A stretch of DNA of 64,000 bases from JAIOZK01 sp964468645 (GCA_964468645.1 CAYXUU010000012.1:49920-113919), one strand, 5' to 3'. Positions 8,901-18,665 are shown, counted from the first letter of the stretch. A program made the numbers and translations. The notes: generated by a model not told the origin, from the sequence alone.

Positions 8901-8985
8901 GGTTCTGGGTTCTGGGTTCTGGGTTCTGGGTTCTGGGTTCTGGGTTCTGGGTTTTGAGTTTTGAGTTTTGAGTTCTGTGTTCTGG
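8901..8985. repeat. Tandem heptamer array (GGTTCTG), seven perfect copies plus degenerate units
   Basis: Positions 8901-8949 hold seven exact GGTTCTG units, then GGTTTTG and GAGTTTT variants to about 8985. It lies just upstream of aroK, between aroK and tktB. It is open in frame with aroK and so mimics a coding extension. Confidence 0.93.
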
Positions 8986-9000
8986 TTTCCAAATTCCCTA

Positions 9001-9060
9001 TTCTGTTCACTGTTCACTGTTCACTATTCACTGTTCACTATTCACTATTCACAATTCACA
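9001..9060. repeat. Tandem octamer array (TTCACTGT / TTCACTAT)
   Basis: About seven 8-base units end three bases before the stop codon of the minus-strand transketolase subunit. Same unit family as at 8317-8378. Confidence 0.88.
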
Positions 9061-9063
9061 AGA

Positions 9064-10017
9064 TTACTTGCGTGTCATTACCTTGAGGGAGGCATTAACA
9101 ATGTCAGGGGCATCAAGCTTAAATTTTCTTAACAACTCATCAGGTTGACCACTTTCACCAAATTTATCATCCACGGCTACCATTTCCATTGGTGTTGGGA
9201 GTTTTCTTGCGAGTAACTGGGCAATGCTATCGCCCATGCCACCATTTCTCTGGTGCTCTTCTGCTGTAACAACACAGGATGTTTTAACTGCAGATTCCAG
9301 TATGGCTTCCTCATCAAGGGGTTTAATCGTATGGATATTAATAATTTCCGGGCTGACACCTTTCTGAGCAAGCATTAAACCGGCTTCAATGGCTTTCCAA
9401 ACCAGGTGTCCTGTAGCAAATATTGTAACATCATTCCCATCATTTAACTTAAGAGCTTTACCAATGACAAAGTCCTGATCCGATGGTGTAAAGTTAGGGA
9501 CCTTGGGCCGGCCAAAACGAAGGTAAACCGGTCCGACATGCTTTGCTACTGCATAGGTGGCAGCCCTGGTCTGATTATAATCGCACGGACTGATAACAAC
9601 CATATTGGGCAGCATTTTTATTAATCCGATATCTTCAAGGATCTGGTGAGATGCCCCATCTTCTCCAAGGGTCAGTCCTGAGTGTGAAGCACATATTTTT
9701 ACATTTTTATTTGAATATGCCACCGACTGTCTTATCTGATCAAACACCCTGCCTGTTACAAAATTTGCAAAACTACCCGCAAAAGGTATCTTGCCACCTA
9801 TGGCAAGCCCGGCTGCAATGCTTATCATATTGGCCTCTGCTATTCCGGTTTGGAAAAACCTTTCAGGGAACTTTTTCGCAAAATGATTCATTTTCACGGA
9901 ACCTGTCAGGTCTGCATTTAATGCAACAATATCAGGGTTCTCATATCCCAGATCCAGCAGTGCATCCCCGAATCCTGATCTGGTATCTTTCAGGTCGATA
10001 ATTTCAAATTCCTTCAT
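9064..10017 (-). CDS. Transketolase, C-terminal subunit (pyrimidine-binding and C-terminal domains)
   Basis: Second half of a two-gene transketolase, which moves two-carbon units between sugar phosphates with thiamine diphosphate. It starts with the family's DTRSGFGDALLDLG, then VALNADLTGS, the conserved TGIAEANMISIAAGLA with the cofactor-activating glutamate, and SHSGLTLGEDGASHQ, where the histidine and aspartate contact substrate. I chose the ATG at 10017; another in-frame ATG at 10059 abuts the stop of the preceding gene. The N-terminal subunit is at 11485-12330, with a VWA protein gene in between, all on one strand with short gaps, so probably one transcript. Confidence 0.9.
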   Translation of the reverse strand: MKEFEIIDLKDTRSGFGDALLDLGYENPDIVALNADLTGSVKMNHFAKKFPERFFQTGIAEANMISIAAGLAIGGKIPFAGSFANFVTGRVFDQIRQSVAYSNKNVKICASHSGLTLGEDGASHQILEDIGLIKMLPNMVVISPCDYNQTRAATYAVAKHVGPVYLRFGRPKVPNFTPSDQDFVIGKALKLNDGNDVTIFATGHLVWKAIEAGLMLAQKGVSPEIINIHTIKPLDEEAILESAVKTSCVVTAEEHQRNGGMGDSIAQLLARKLPTPMEMVAVDDKFGESGQPDELLRKFKLDAPDIVNASLKVMTRK

Positions 10018-10059
10018 CAATACTTTTTGAAAGCTCTTTATACTAGCTTGATTCAACAT

Positions 10060-11457
10060 TTAGTTACTATATAATTTTACATTGGTTGTTTTTCCCGATT
10101 CCACAACAAACTGACGTTCTATGGTATAGATTGCCCTGGTAGATGATTTAGACCGAAATACAACCCTGTAATCCCCGGGCTGCAAAATTAAGGATTCCTG
10201 ATGAGGATTATCTTCACGCAGGTTATATATCCATTCGAGTTTATTGTTAACAACCTTATAAAGACTGCCAAAACCATAAGTTGTCTTATTGATAACTGCT
10301 ATTCCCGGGAGAGGTATTGCAACAGTTGTTGTATGGCTTTGCCTGACCTCAACATCATCAATAGTGATACGTGGCATGCATAAAATCTCAAGGTCATATT
10401 TTCCGGTTAGATATTTCTCTGTTCGTCCCAGGTTCTGAACATTGATCAATTCCTGGCTGTCATTCTTCTTGATCAAACATGAAATATCCTTCATTCCACC
10501 CATTGGCCCGTCTATTGTCAGCTTTAGATATCCCTGAGGCACATCCACTGGGATGGTGGTATGTTTTCCCTGTGTAAGTGTAACATCTTCAATTCTGACA
10601 GGTGGAATTGTATGTATTTCCAGATCATAAGTTAATAATGGATCAATATAGAGGGTGTCGGGCAATCCTTTGTAGTTGAGTGTATGAATAAAGTTGTATT
10701 TTATTTTACCGGAAAAGTCATCATAGAATGTCATATTCACGTTGGATTCATTGGGCTTTCCATTTTCATCAAGCAGATTCACCTGGGATGTTGTAGAATT
10801 AAGCGCCTGTGATATAACGATATTCAGAGCAGTTTGAAATTGTTCTTCACTGGATGCATCAAAGTAGGTACCCACACAATCAAGTGCATCACTAAAATTC
10901 CTCCCGATACCAACTATAAATGGCTTGAGTACCAGTCCATCTTTTTGAAGTTTTTTCGAAACCTCACATGGATCACCACCACATTCCTCGATACCATCGG
11001 TGATCAAAACAATAATATTTCTGCAATTATCACAGGGAGAAAAATCTTTTCCAGCCTGTTCAAGGGCATAGGCTATGGGTGTTGTTCCCTTGGGGGTAAT
11101 AGCATTAAGCCTGTGTTTTATCTGGTTGATATTATTCTTCCCGAAGGGGACTTCCAGCTTTGTATCATTACACACCTGCGGTGGATAACGGTGCTGATGA
11201 CCATAAACCCTGAAAGCAAGTTCAAGATGCTCAACGTTTCTAAGGCTATCCAGAATTTTCGATAACAATTTCTGAGCAATATTGATCTTGATATCACTCT
11301 GCCATCGGGCATACATACTCTGTGATCCATCAAATACAAAAAGGATACGTGTTGTTGGTATTCTTTCTTTGTCTTCCTGACTGAACTGCGTATAAGCTTT
11401 GATACTGGTCAGAAAAACAACGATAAGAAAGCAGTATTTTATATTCCTAATTATCAA
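10060..11457 (-). CDS. Secreted von Willebrand factor A domain protein
   Basis: A 465-aa protein with a signal peptide (hydrophobic ILIVVFLTSIKAYTQ region). The VWA domain (about residues 35-220) has a complete metal-ion-dependent adhesion site: DGSQS, the threonine in KGTTPIA and ITDG. Two CxxC-like pairs (SPCDNC and CGGDPC) lie inside the domain. The rest (230-465) is beta-rich with repeated strands that look like PEGA-type carboxypeptidase-like modules (PPVRIEDVTLTQGK, MPRITIDDVEVRQ). No enzyme motif. It sits between the two transketolase genes, which is metabolically unrelated; a common transcript is inferred from spacing of 28 bases and no gap. Confidence 0.85.
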   Translation of the reverse strand: MIIRNIKYCFLIVVFLTSIKAYTQFSQEDKERIPTTRILFVFDGSQSMYARWQSDIKINIAQKLLSKILDSLRNVEHLELAFRVYGHQHRYPPQVCNDTKLEVPFGKNNINQIKHRLNAITPKGTTPIAYALEQAGKDFSPCDNCRNIIVLITDGIEECGGDPCEVSKKLQKDGLVLKPFIVGIGRNFSDALDCVGTYFDASSEEQFQTALNIVISQALNSTTSQVNLLDENGKPNESNVNMTFYDDFSGKIKYNFIHTLNYKGLPDTLYIDPLLTYDLEIHTIPPVRIEDVTLTQGKHTTIPVDVPQGYLKLTIDGPMGGMKDISCLIKKNDSQELINVQNLGRTEKYLTGKYDLEILCMPRITIDDVEVRQSHTTTVAIPLPGIAVINKTTYGFGSLYKVVNNKLEWIYNLREDNPHQESLILQPGDYRVVFRSKSSTRAIYTIERQFVVESGKTTNVKLYSN

Positions 11458-11484
11458 AAAACCTTATGGTATATAATTCAATTA

Positions 11485-12330
11485 TTAATAATCTCCAAGG
11501 GTTTCTTCGAGTTGTTCAAGCGCAACCTCTGCCTCATCATCATTGGGTGACACCCCATGCCATTCATGGGTTCCCATCATATAATCCACCCCATAACCCA
11601 TTTCTGTTTTCATCAGTATCACAATGGGTTTGCCACTGCCTGTAAACTCCCTGGCAATTTCAAGCGTGTTAATGATTTCTTCAATATTATGACCATCCAT
11701 TTCAAGAACCTTCCAGTCAAATGCTTCCCATTTGGCCCTGAGGTTACCAAGCGAAATAACTTCATCCAATGGTCCGTCAATTTGCTTTCCGTTAAAGTCA
11801 ACGGTTACGATAAGATTATCTACATGATGATTTGAGGCATACATGGCTGCTTCCCAAATCTGTCCTTCCTGAAGCTCCCCATCACCTGTGAGGACATATA
11901 CCAGAGAATCATCATTATTGAGCGATTTTGCCTGGGCAACCCCTATACCAACACTTAAACCCTGTCCGAGTGAGCCTGTGGCAATACGTACTCCCGGCAA
12001 ACCTTTATCTGTAGCCGGGTGACCCTGCAGCCGGGAATTGATTTTCCTGAAAGTCCCCAGTTCGCCCAGCGGAAAATACCCGCATCTTGCAAGTACACTA
12101 TAAAACAGCGGAGAGATATGCCCGTTGGAAAGTATAAAAACATCCTGGTTTTTGCCATCCATAGTAAACGATTGTGAATCATGATTCATCACTTCAAAAA
12201 AGAGGGCCACAAGAAAATCTGTACTCCCCAGCGATCCTCCGGGATGGCCTGACATGGCGCCATTAACCATTCTTATAATATCTCGTCTTACCTGTGAGGA
12301 AACTTTGCTAAGGTATTCGCAATCGGGCAT
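11485..12330 (-). CDS. Transketolase, N-terminal subunit (thiamine diphosphate-binding)
   Basis: First half of a split transketolase. It carries the thiamine diphosphate motif GDGELQEGQIWEAA with the closing NGKQIDG, plus the early histidine-containing SGHPGGSLGSTD and NGHISPLFYSVLA. The 281-aa length is typical for the stand-alone N-subunit. It is the first gene of a minus-strand run with the VWA protein and the C-subunit. A TAnnTTTG element (TATATTTG on the minus strand) lies at 12345-12352, just upstream of the start. Confidence 0.93.
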   Translation of the reverse strand: MPDCEYLSKVSSQVRRDIIRMVNGAMSGHPGGSLGSTDFLVALFFEVMNHDSQSFTMDGKNQDVFILSNGHISPLFYSVLARCGYFPLGELGTFRKINSRLQGHPATDKGLPGVRIATGSLGQGLSVGIGVAQAKSLNNDDSLVYVLTGDGELQEGQIWEAAMYASNHHVDNLIVTVDFNGKQIDGPLDEVISLGNLRAKWEAFDWKVLEMDGHNIEEIINTLEIAREFTGSGKPIVILMKTEMGYGVDYMMGTHEWHGVSPNDDEAEVALEQLEETLGDY

Positions 12331-12344
12331 AGTTTTGTTTTTTT

Positions 12345-12352
12345 CAAATATA
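12345..12352 (-). promoter_or_regulatory. Candidate -7 promoter element TATATTTG for the transketolase operon
   Basis: Read on the minus strand, it matches TAnnTTTG exactly and ends 15 bases before the tktA start codon. This gives a short leader. Confidence 0.5.
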
Positions 12353-12503
12353 AATCAATTACAAAATGCTGATAACAATTGTTAATAAATATGGAAAACT
12401 TATGTTTTCAACTAAAAATTGTTTGAAATTTGCAAAAATCAAATCCTTTGCTAAAGTCAAATTATTTATTTTTATCGATTCTAAATAAATTCAACTTTAT
12501 TAA

Positions 12504-15470
12504 ATGTATAAATTCATTAAATACATCCTCATTCTTTTGTCAGGAATTTTCCTGTTACAATCAAACAAAATCTGCGCTCAGTTATCTGGCGGCAAAAGTA
12601 CAAAACCATTACAAGAAATATGGGTTGATTCGGTCTTAAATTCACTGAGTCTTGAAGAAAAAATAGCACAGATGTTTGTTGTTCGTGCTAATAATCCCGG
12701 CAATGATTTTTTTAAAAATATTGATAAATACATTAAGGAATACAATATTGGCGGGGTAACATTCTTCAGGTCAACACCTTACAAACAGGCTGTGCAAACA
12801 AACCACTGGCAGTCACTTGCCAGGACACCTCTTTTTATCAGTATTGATGCCGAGTGGGGGTTGGGTATGCGACTCGATAGTACCATTTCCTTTCCATTCC
12901 AGATGACCCTTGGAGCAATCAACCACGACAGCCTGATTTTTGAGATGGGTAAAGAGATCGGAAGGCAATGCAGGGTAATGGGAATACAGATGAACTTTGC
13001 GCCTGTGGTGGATATCAATAACAATCCTGATAATCCGGTCATTAACAGTAGATCGTTTGGGGAGGATAAATACAATGTTTACAGGAAAGGGCTGGCTTAT
13101 ACCCTGGGACTACAGGAGTATGATATTATTGCTACCGCAAAACATTTTCCCGGTCATGGTGATACCGACACCGATTCACATTACACCCTGCCTCTTATAA
13201 ATCATTCCAGGTCAAGATTGGACTCGGTAGAACTATTTCCGTTTGCACAACTGATCAATAATGGTATTGAAGCCATCATGATTGCCCATCTTTTTCTGCC
13301 GGCTTATGAATCGGAGGAAGAAACTGCAGCAACTCTTTCTGATGATATTATTACCGGCCTGCTTCGTGACTCCCTTGGTTTTGATGGCCTTATAGTTACT
13401 GATGCCCTTGATATGAAAGGAGTTACCAAATATTTTAAACCAGGTGAAATTGAATTAAAGGCATTAATGGCAGGAAATGATATTTTATTGTTACCCGAGG
13501 ATGTGCCAAAAGCAATAAAAGCTATTGTCAGGGCGCATGAAAAGGGGATCATCAGCAATAACATTATTAATGAACGATGCAGAAAGATTCTTAAATATAA
13601 GTACCAGGCCGGATTAAATAACATCAATCCTGTTGATCTATCTTCTCTAATAGAAACACTCAATACTTCCGAGGCAGAATTTATAAACCGCCAGCTATTT
13701 AAGAGTGCCATTACTGTTGTTAAGAATACAAACAATTTATTACCACTACTCAGTCTGGATACCTTGCAGATAGCCTCTCTGGTTATTGGGGAAGACAGAA
13801 AGAGTAGTTTTCAGAAAATGCTTGACAATTATGATGATGTACAACATTTTAACATTGGCAGTGAGCCTGAGCAGGCCCAGTTGCTACCCCTGATTGATCA
13901 GTTCCGCCATTTCAACCTGGTAATAGTCGGGATCAACAATACAAATATATTCGCAGGCAAAAACTTTGGCATTTCCGATGAAACAATAAAACTGGTCCAG
14001 GGGATTGCTAAGGAAAAAACAGTGATCCTCGACCTGTTTGCAAATCCATATTCCTTATCATTTTTTGATAGTACCAGTAACATTGAATCCATTATTATGT
14101 CTTATCAGGATGATGATATTGTACAGGAATTATCAGCGCAATTGATATTTGGGGGTATCGGCGCCATGGGTAATTTGCCTGTTACTGCATCCAGTGTATT
14201 TCCGCTCAATACTGGTATTACTACAGAAAGAATCAGGCTTGAATATACATCTCCACAGGAATTCAATATAGCCGAATCCGATATCAGCATCATTGATTCC
14301 ATTGCTCTTTCAGGAATAGATAATAAAGCATATCCCGGATGCCAGGTAATTGCTGTTAAGGATGGCAGGGTATTTTACAATAAAGAATTTGGTTATCACA
14401 CCTTTGACAGGAAGAATGATGTGGAAACCCTGGATGTTTATGATCTTGCTTCCCTTACCAAAATTGCCGCCACCACCATATCCATTATGAAACTATACCA
14501 GGAAGGCAAACTTGATGTTGATGACCGTATCGAAAAATATCTCCCTTACCTTCGTGATACGAAAAAGGGAAAGATAATCATCAGGGACCTGATGGCACAC
14601 CAGGCAGGTTTACAGGCATGGATCCCCTATTTCAGGTTTACTTTAAACGACAAAGGCGATCCTGATTCGGTAACCTATAGCAACACTATCTCTGAAGATT
14701 ACCCGGTACGGGTAGCTGAAGATTTCTATATCGAAAAGAATTATTCTTTTGATATATTCGACAGTATTATTTATTCACCTTTCCGTGATGATCATAGCTA
14801 CAAATACAGTGATCTGGGCTTTATTCTTCTCGCAGAAATTGTTGAAAATGTCACCAACCAGGCTTTTGATGAATATGTTAACACGAATTTCTATCAACCA
14901 TTAGGATTAAACAATTTGAGCTATCTGCCAAGAAGAAAATACAGTTTGTCAAGGATCGTTCCAACAGAAAAAGAAGAAGTATTCAGAAAGCAATTGCTCC
15001 ATGGTGATGTTCATGATCCGGGTGCTGCTATGCTGGGTGGTATTGCTGGCCATGCCGGGCTTTTTTCAAATGCTAACGATATGGCAAAACTTGCACAAAT
15101 GCTTCTTCAAAAGGGACAATATGGTACGTACTATTATCTTGATTCCACGATTGTTGACGAGTTTACAAAATGTCAGTTTCCGCTTAACCAGAATCGCCGC
15201 GGACTTGGATTTGACAAACCCATGCTGGATCCTGACATGGATGGGCCTTCGTGCAAGGGGGCGTCCCCGGAAAGTTATGGCCATTCCGGATTTACCGGCA
15301 CTTATTTCTGGGTCGATCCTGAGGAAAATCTTGTATATGTTTTCCTGACAAACAGGGTACACCCTGATGCATCAAACATTAAGCTTCTGGAACTGGATAT
15401 AAGAACCAATCTTCATCAGGCTATTTATGATGCACTTGAGAACGGGAAGGAAAAAACGTATAATAATTAA
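12504..15470 (+). CDS. NagZ-like glycoside hydrolase family 3 fused to a beta-lactamase-type serine hydrolase
   Basis: A 988-aa exported protein with a signal peptide ending near NKICAQ. Residues about 40-370 are a GH3 domain of the beta-N-acetylglucosaminidase type: it has KHFPGHGDTDTDSH, the loop that supplies the general acid/base in NagZ, and the nucleophile aspartate D300 in IVTDALDMKG. Residues about 400-580 form the GH3 C-terminal domain. Residues about 600-980 form a class C-like beta-lactamase domain with SLTK (SxxK) and YSD in KYSDLGFILLA. This fusion is known in Bacteroidota and is expected to act on peptidoglycan fragments in the periplasm. The cation transporter gene follows 15 bases later. 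Confidence 0.92.
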   Translation: MYKFIKYILILLSGIFLLQSNKICAQLSGGKSTKPLQEIWVDSVLNSLSLEEKIAQMFVVRANNPGNDFFKNIDKYIKEYNIGGVTFFRSTPYKQAVQTNHWQSLARTPLFISIDAEWGLGMRLDSTISFPFQMTLGAINHDSLIFEMGKEIGRQCRVMGIQMNFAPVVDINNNPDNPVINSRSFGEDKYNVYRKGLAYTLGLQEYDIIATAKHFPGHGDTDTDSHYTLPLINHSRSRLDSVELFPFAQLINNGIEAIMIAHLFLPAYESEEETAATLSDDIITGLLRDSLGFDGLIVTDALDMKGVTKYFKPGEIELKALMAGNDILLLPEDVPKAIKAIVRAHEKGIISNNIINERCRKILKYKYQAGLNNINPVDLSSLIETLNTSEAEFINRQLFKSAITVVKNTNNLLPLLSLDTLQIASLVIGEDRKSSFQKMLDNYDDVQHFNIGSEPEQAQLLPLIDQFRHFNLVIVGINNTNIFAGKNFGISDETIKLVQGIAKEKTVILDLFANPYSLSFFDSTSNIESIIMSYQDDDIVQELSAQLIFGGIGAMGNLPVTASSVFPLNTGITTERIRLEYTSPQEFNIAESDISIIDSIALSGIDNKAYPGCQVIAVKDGRVFYNKEFGYHTFDRKNDVETLDVYDLASLTKIAATTISIMKLYQEGKLDVDDRIEKYLPYLRDTKKGKIIIRDLMAHQAGLQAWIPYFRFTLNDKGDPDSVTYSNTISEDYPVRVAEDFYIEKNYSFDIFDSIIYSPFRDDHSYKYSDLGFILLAEIVENVTNQAFDEYVNTNFYQPLGLNNLSYLPRRKYSLSRIVPTEKEEVFRKQLLHGDVHDPGAAMLGGIAGHAGLFSNANDMAKLAQMLLQKGQYGTYYYLDSTIVDEFTKCQFPLNQNRRGLGFDKPMLDPDMDGPSCKGASPESYGHSGFTGTYFWVDPEENLVYVFLTNRVHPDASNIKLLELDIRTNLHQAIYDALENGKEKTYNN

Positions 15471-15485
15471 TTTCAGTTATAATAA

Positions 15486-16409
15486 ATGCATGTTAACAAA
15501 ACCGGTCAACAGGAGAGCAGAAACCTGTTTATAACCATACTGCTGAATTTTGTCATCTCTGTGGCAGAACTTATAGGAGGTTTGTTTTCAAACAGTCTTT
15601 CGCTGATCTCTGATGCATTACATAATTTCAGCGATGGGTTTGCTATGATCATTGCATGGATTGCTGTAAAGGTAAGTCGTCGCGATTCGAATGTCAGGAA
15701 AACTTTTGGCTATAAAAGAATACAGATACTATCAGCCCTTTTTAACGCGATTATTCTTATCGTTATCTGTGTCTTTCTGATTTATGAAGCCATCCTGCGG
15801 TTTAAAAATCCGGAAGAGGTTAAAAGTGTGCCCATGTTTGTGGTTGCCACTATTGGGCTTATTGCCAATCTTGTTGGTGTTTTTCTTCTCAAAAAACATT
15901 CAAAGCGTAACCTGAATATCAAATCAGCTTACCTGCACCTGATGGGCGACACATTGGGATCTGTAGCAGTTATTGTCGGTGGTCTCCTGATCTATTTCTT
16001 TAAAGCCTACTGGATAGATCCGTTGATCACCATACTAATCAGTCTTTATATAATTAAGGAAACGGTTCATATTGTTGTTGAAACCTATAATATTCTGATG
16101 CAGGGTACGCCGAAAAACATCGATATCAAAGCCCTGCAGCAAAGTATTGAAGAATTGCCCGAAATCAAAGGGATCCATCATATACATGTGTGGAACCTCT
16201 CCGACCAGGAAATTCATTTTGAAGCCCATGTTGATCTAAACAATGATATGAAAACAAGTACAACAGAGCCTGTACACCAGCAAATTGAAAAATTATTAAA
16301 GCAGAAGTTTCAAATAAACCATGTTACTTTGCAGTTTGAATATAATTTTTGTGATAACAAGGATATCATCTTCAATGGGGATGATAAACCATCAATAACA
16401 GTTCAATAA
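15486..16409 (+). CDS. Cation diffusion facilitator family metal efflux protein
   Basis: Six-helix proton-coupled exporter of divalent cations such as zinc. Metal site motifs are visible in SDALHNFSDGFA on helix 2 and HLMGDTLGSVA on helix 5, in the HxxxD/DxxxD arrangement of Zn-transporting members. The cytosolic C-terminal domain (about 205-295) includes HHIHVWNLSDQEIHFEAHV, matching the ZnT/CzcD dimerisation domain. Length (307 aa) is normal. It runs 2 bases before the next gene, so the two are likely co-transcribed. Confidence 0.93.
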   Translation: MHVNKTGQQESRNLFITILLNFVISVAELIGGLFSNSLSLISDALHNFSDGFAMIIAWIAVKVSRRDSNVRKTFGYKRIQILSALFNAIILIVICVFLIYEAILRFKNPEEVKSVPMFVVATIGLIANLVGVFLLKKHSKRNLNIKSAYLHLMGDTLGSVAVIVGGLLIYFFKAYWIDPLITILISLYIIKETVHIVVETYNILMQGTPKNIDIKALQQSIEELPEIKGIHHIHVWNLSDQEIHFEAHVDLNNDMKTSTTEPVHQQIEKLLKQKFQINHVTLQFEYNFCDNKDIIFNGDDKPSITVQ

Positions 16410-16411
16410 TT

Positions 16412-17227
16412 ATGAGAAAGGGAAAATCGATTCTTTTGTGGATCATTGCCGTGGTGTTTATGACAATAGTGTTTATTTATCAGCGGACAACCGGACCCAC
16501 TTACCCCATACGCGGAAAAGTGATTATTAACAGCGAAGAAATCAGTTATCGCCTTCCGCGAAGCCACACCACCAAAAGGGATTCGCTGGTTGCTATAAAA
16601 ACAGCAAACAAGGAAGTTAAAGGCATCATATACTTTAAGAGATACAAAAGCTATGACACGATCACAAGCATGGAAATGACCTATGATGATGGGAAGTTAA
16701 AAGCATACTTACCTGATCAACCATTTGCCGGGAAAATAGAATATCGCGTAGAATTGATTGATTCCTCAAATAAGAAATATCCGTTAACTGAAGAATTCAT
16801 CATAACAAGATTTAAAGGACACGTACCCCCATACATTCTTTTTCCACATATTCTGGCCATGATACTGGCCATGATTTTCTCACTCCGAACAGGATTTGAA
16901 GCATTGTTTAAAGGAAAATCTACCTTGAAGCTAACGATCTACACCCTGATATTCCTTGGACTGGGTGGATTAATCCTGGGGCCTATGGTTCAAAAATTTG
17001 CATTTGATGCCTTTTGGACAGGCTGGCCTTTCGGTCATGACCTGACAGATAATAAAACAGCTGTATCATTCATTTTCTGGTTGATTGCTTTTTTCGTTCT
17101 GCGAAAAAATCCCGAAAACCGGTTCTGGCCGATATTTGCTTCTATTGTACTTCTTGCAGTGTATCTGATTCCACACAGTGCACTTGGATCAGAGATCGAT
17201 CATACGGCAATAAAATCAACAAACTAA
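16412..17227 (+). CDS. Conserved membrane protein of unknown function
   Basis: I do not recognise a named family. The 271-aa protein has an N-terminal membrane anchor (LLWIIAVVFMTIVFIY), a beta-rich exterior domain of about 110 residues, and then four or five hydrophobic helices starting at PPYILFPHILAMILAMIF. The polar segment GWPFGHDLTDNKTAV between helices carries a histidine and acidic residues that could bind metal or haem. It is wedged between a cation exporter and a rhomboid protease with gaps of 2 and 15 bases. Confidence 0.75.
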   Translation: MRKGKSILLWIIAVVFMTIVFIYQRTTGPTYPIRGKVIINSEEISYRLPRSHTTKRDSLVAIKTANKEVKGIIYFKRYKSYDTITSMEMTYDDGKLKAYLPDQPFAGKIEYRVELIDSSNKKYPLTEEFIITRFKGHVPPYILFPHILAMILAMIFSLRTGFEALFKGKSTLKLTIYTLIFLGLGGLILGPMVQKFAFDAFWTGWPFGHDLTDNKTAVSFIFWLIAFFVLRKNPENRFWPIFASIVLLAVYLIPHSALGSEIDHTAIKSTN

Positions 17228-17242
17228 TTTTGGAGGTATTTA

Positions 17243-17851
17243 ATGGTTTACGGAATTATCGCCATTACTATCATCGTTTCAGTGTTAGCATTCTATAATC
17301 CCGGTATTGGAGACAGGCTCAGGTTTAATGCCTATGCCATTAAACATTATAAGGAGGGATGGAGATTCTTCACCTATGGCCTGGTACATGCCGGCTGGGT
17401 ACATCTGTTTATTAACATGTTTGTGCTTTATTCGTTTGGAAGAATGGTAGAGCAGGTATTCAGTATGCTATTCGGCATTAAGGGCATATTTTATTTTCTA
17501 CTGCTTTATATCGGAGGAATTCTTTTCTCTGTACTATTTGATTTCAGGAAGTATAAGGAAGATCCTTATTACAACGCTGTAGGAGCATCAGGAGCTGTAT
17601 CAGCTATTCTTTTTTCAAGTATTATCATTAATCCTACCGGTAAGATATTTCTGATGTTCATACCCATCCCCATCCCGGCAGCAATTTTTGGTATTCTATA
17701 TATTATTTATTCTGCTTATATGGCTAAGCGCGGAGGTGATAACATTGGTCATTCAGCACATTTCTGGGGAGCTGTATTCGGGGTTGCTTTTACCATTATC
17801 ATAAAACCCGAACTGGCAATACATTTCTGGAATCAAATATTTGGAGGATAA
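17243..17851 (+). CDS. Rhomboid family intramembrane serine protease
   Basis: Cleaves transmembrane substrates inside the lipid bilayer. Six membrane helices; the catalytic serine is S116 in GASGAVSAI and the histidine is H173 in GHSAHFWGAVFG. The L1-loop and helix 2 region (HAGWVHLFINMFVLYSFG) has the conserved HxxHxxxN-like pattern. A good ribosome binding site, GGAGGT, precedes the ATG, which is unusual for this phylum. It ends a plus-strand run that starts with the GH3 fusion. Confidence 0.94.
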   Translation: MVYGIIAITIIVSVLAFYNPGIGDRLRFNAYAIKHYKEGWRFFTYGLVHAGWVHLFINMFVLYSFGRMVEQVFSMLFGIKGIFYFLLLYIGGILFSVLFDFRKYKEDPYYNAVGASGAVSAILFSSIIINPTGKIFLMFIPIPIPAAIFGILYIIYSAYMAKRGGDNIGHSAHFWGAVFGVAFTIIIKPELAIHFWNQIFGG

Positions 17852-18034
17852 GCATAAATAACAAATAATAATACCCAAAAAACAAATAAATTACAATAAC
17901 CAAAATCAGAAATTCCAAACCCTATAACAATACAGGTTTTGGTCATTGAAAATTGAGATTTGTAGTTTATTTGATTTTTGAGATTTGAAATTTGGAATTT
18001 ACCCTCTCAATGGGGCAATAGAAAAACTCCCAGC

Positions 18035-18625
18035 TTAGTTCGCTGCCGGATCAGCCGGGAAGTTTGTCCAGAGTGAATATTCCTCCCCCAGGGTTTTAAG
18101 TATTTCACCCCATAATTCTGAAGGATCTGTTACCATCAGGTTATCAGCTGTTGTTCTGGAAATAACCCAGGAGTTCTTTTCCAACTCACCTTCTAACTGT
18201 TTGGAGGCCCACCCCGAATATCCAACATAAAACCTTATATCATCAGAATTGAGGAGATTCAACGTGATCATTTCCTTTACCTGGTCAATATCGCCACCCC
18301 AGAATAATCCTTCAAGGATTTCAGCACTGTTTTCAATCTTATCCCCAAGGGTATGAATAAAAAACAGGCTATCGTTCTTAACCGGGCCGCCAAGGAATAG
18401 TTGTGCCTCAAATTCCGGAAAGTCTTTTACGATATCGTTAAAGCTGGCATTAATGGGTTTGTTCATAATAACACCAAAAGACCCATCTTCATTATGTTCG
18501 GCAAGTAATACTACCGAACGTTTGAAATAATAATCAAGCAAAAAAGGTTCTGATATCAACAATTTCCCCTTACCAGGAGTAATATTGTTTGTCTTTATTG
18601 TTAACAGATCATCAAGTTCACTCAT
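18035..18625 (-). CDS. YqgE/AlgH family protein (UPF0301)
   Basis: A 196-aa protein with the family's N-terminal pattern GKLLISEPFLLDYYFKRSVV followed by LLAEHNEDGSFGVIMNKP and FLGGPV. Its biochemical role is not established; in Pseudomonas AlgH affects alginate gene expression. It is transcribed away from the MurL-like gene from an intergenic region that holds -7 elements for both directions. Confidence 0.93.
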   Translation of the reverse strand: MSELDDLLTIKTNNITPGKGKLLISEPFLLDYYFKRSVVLLAEHNEDGSFGVIMNKPINASFNDIVKDFPEFEAQLFLGGPVKNDSLFFIHTLGDKIENSAEILEGLFWGGDIDQVKEMITLNLLNSDDIRFYVGYSGWASKQLEGELEKNSWVISRTTADNLMVTDPSELWGEILKTLGEEYSLWTNFPADPAAN

Positions 18626-18665
18626 AGTACCGTTATATAATCCTAGTTATTTATTCCTGAATTCG

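Noticed and set aside
8866..9010. N-terminal extension of shikimate kinase by 48 residues
   Set aside because: The added sequence is only a translation of the heptamer array (repeated NPEPRTQ); the family starts at MRIFLIGY.
8260..9060. Possible CRISPR array
   Set aside because: Repeats are head-to-tail 7- or 8-base units with no unique spacers and no cas genes nearby.
12504..15470. Antibiotic resistance beta-lactamase
   Set aside because: The domain is part of a GH3 fusion with SxxK and YSD motifs typical of peptidoglycan-related serine hydrolases in this phylum, so resistance is not supported.
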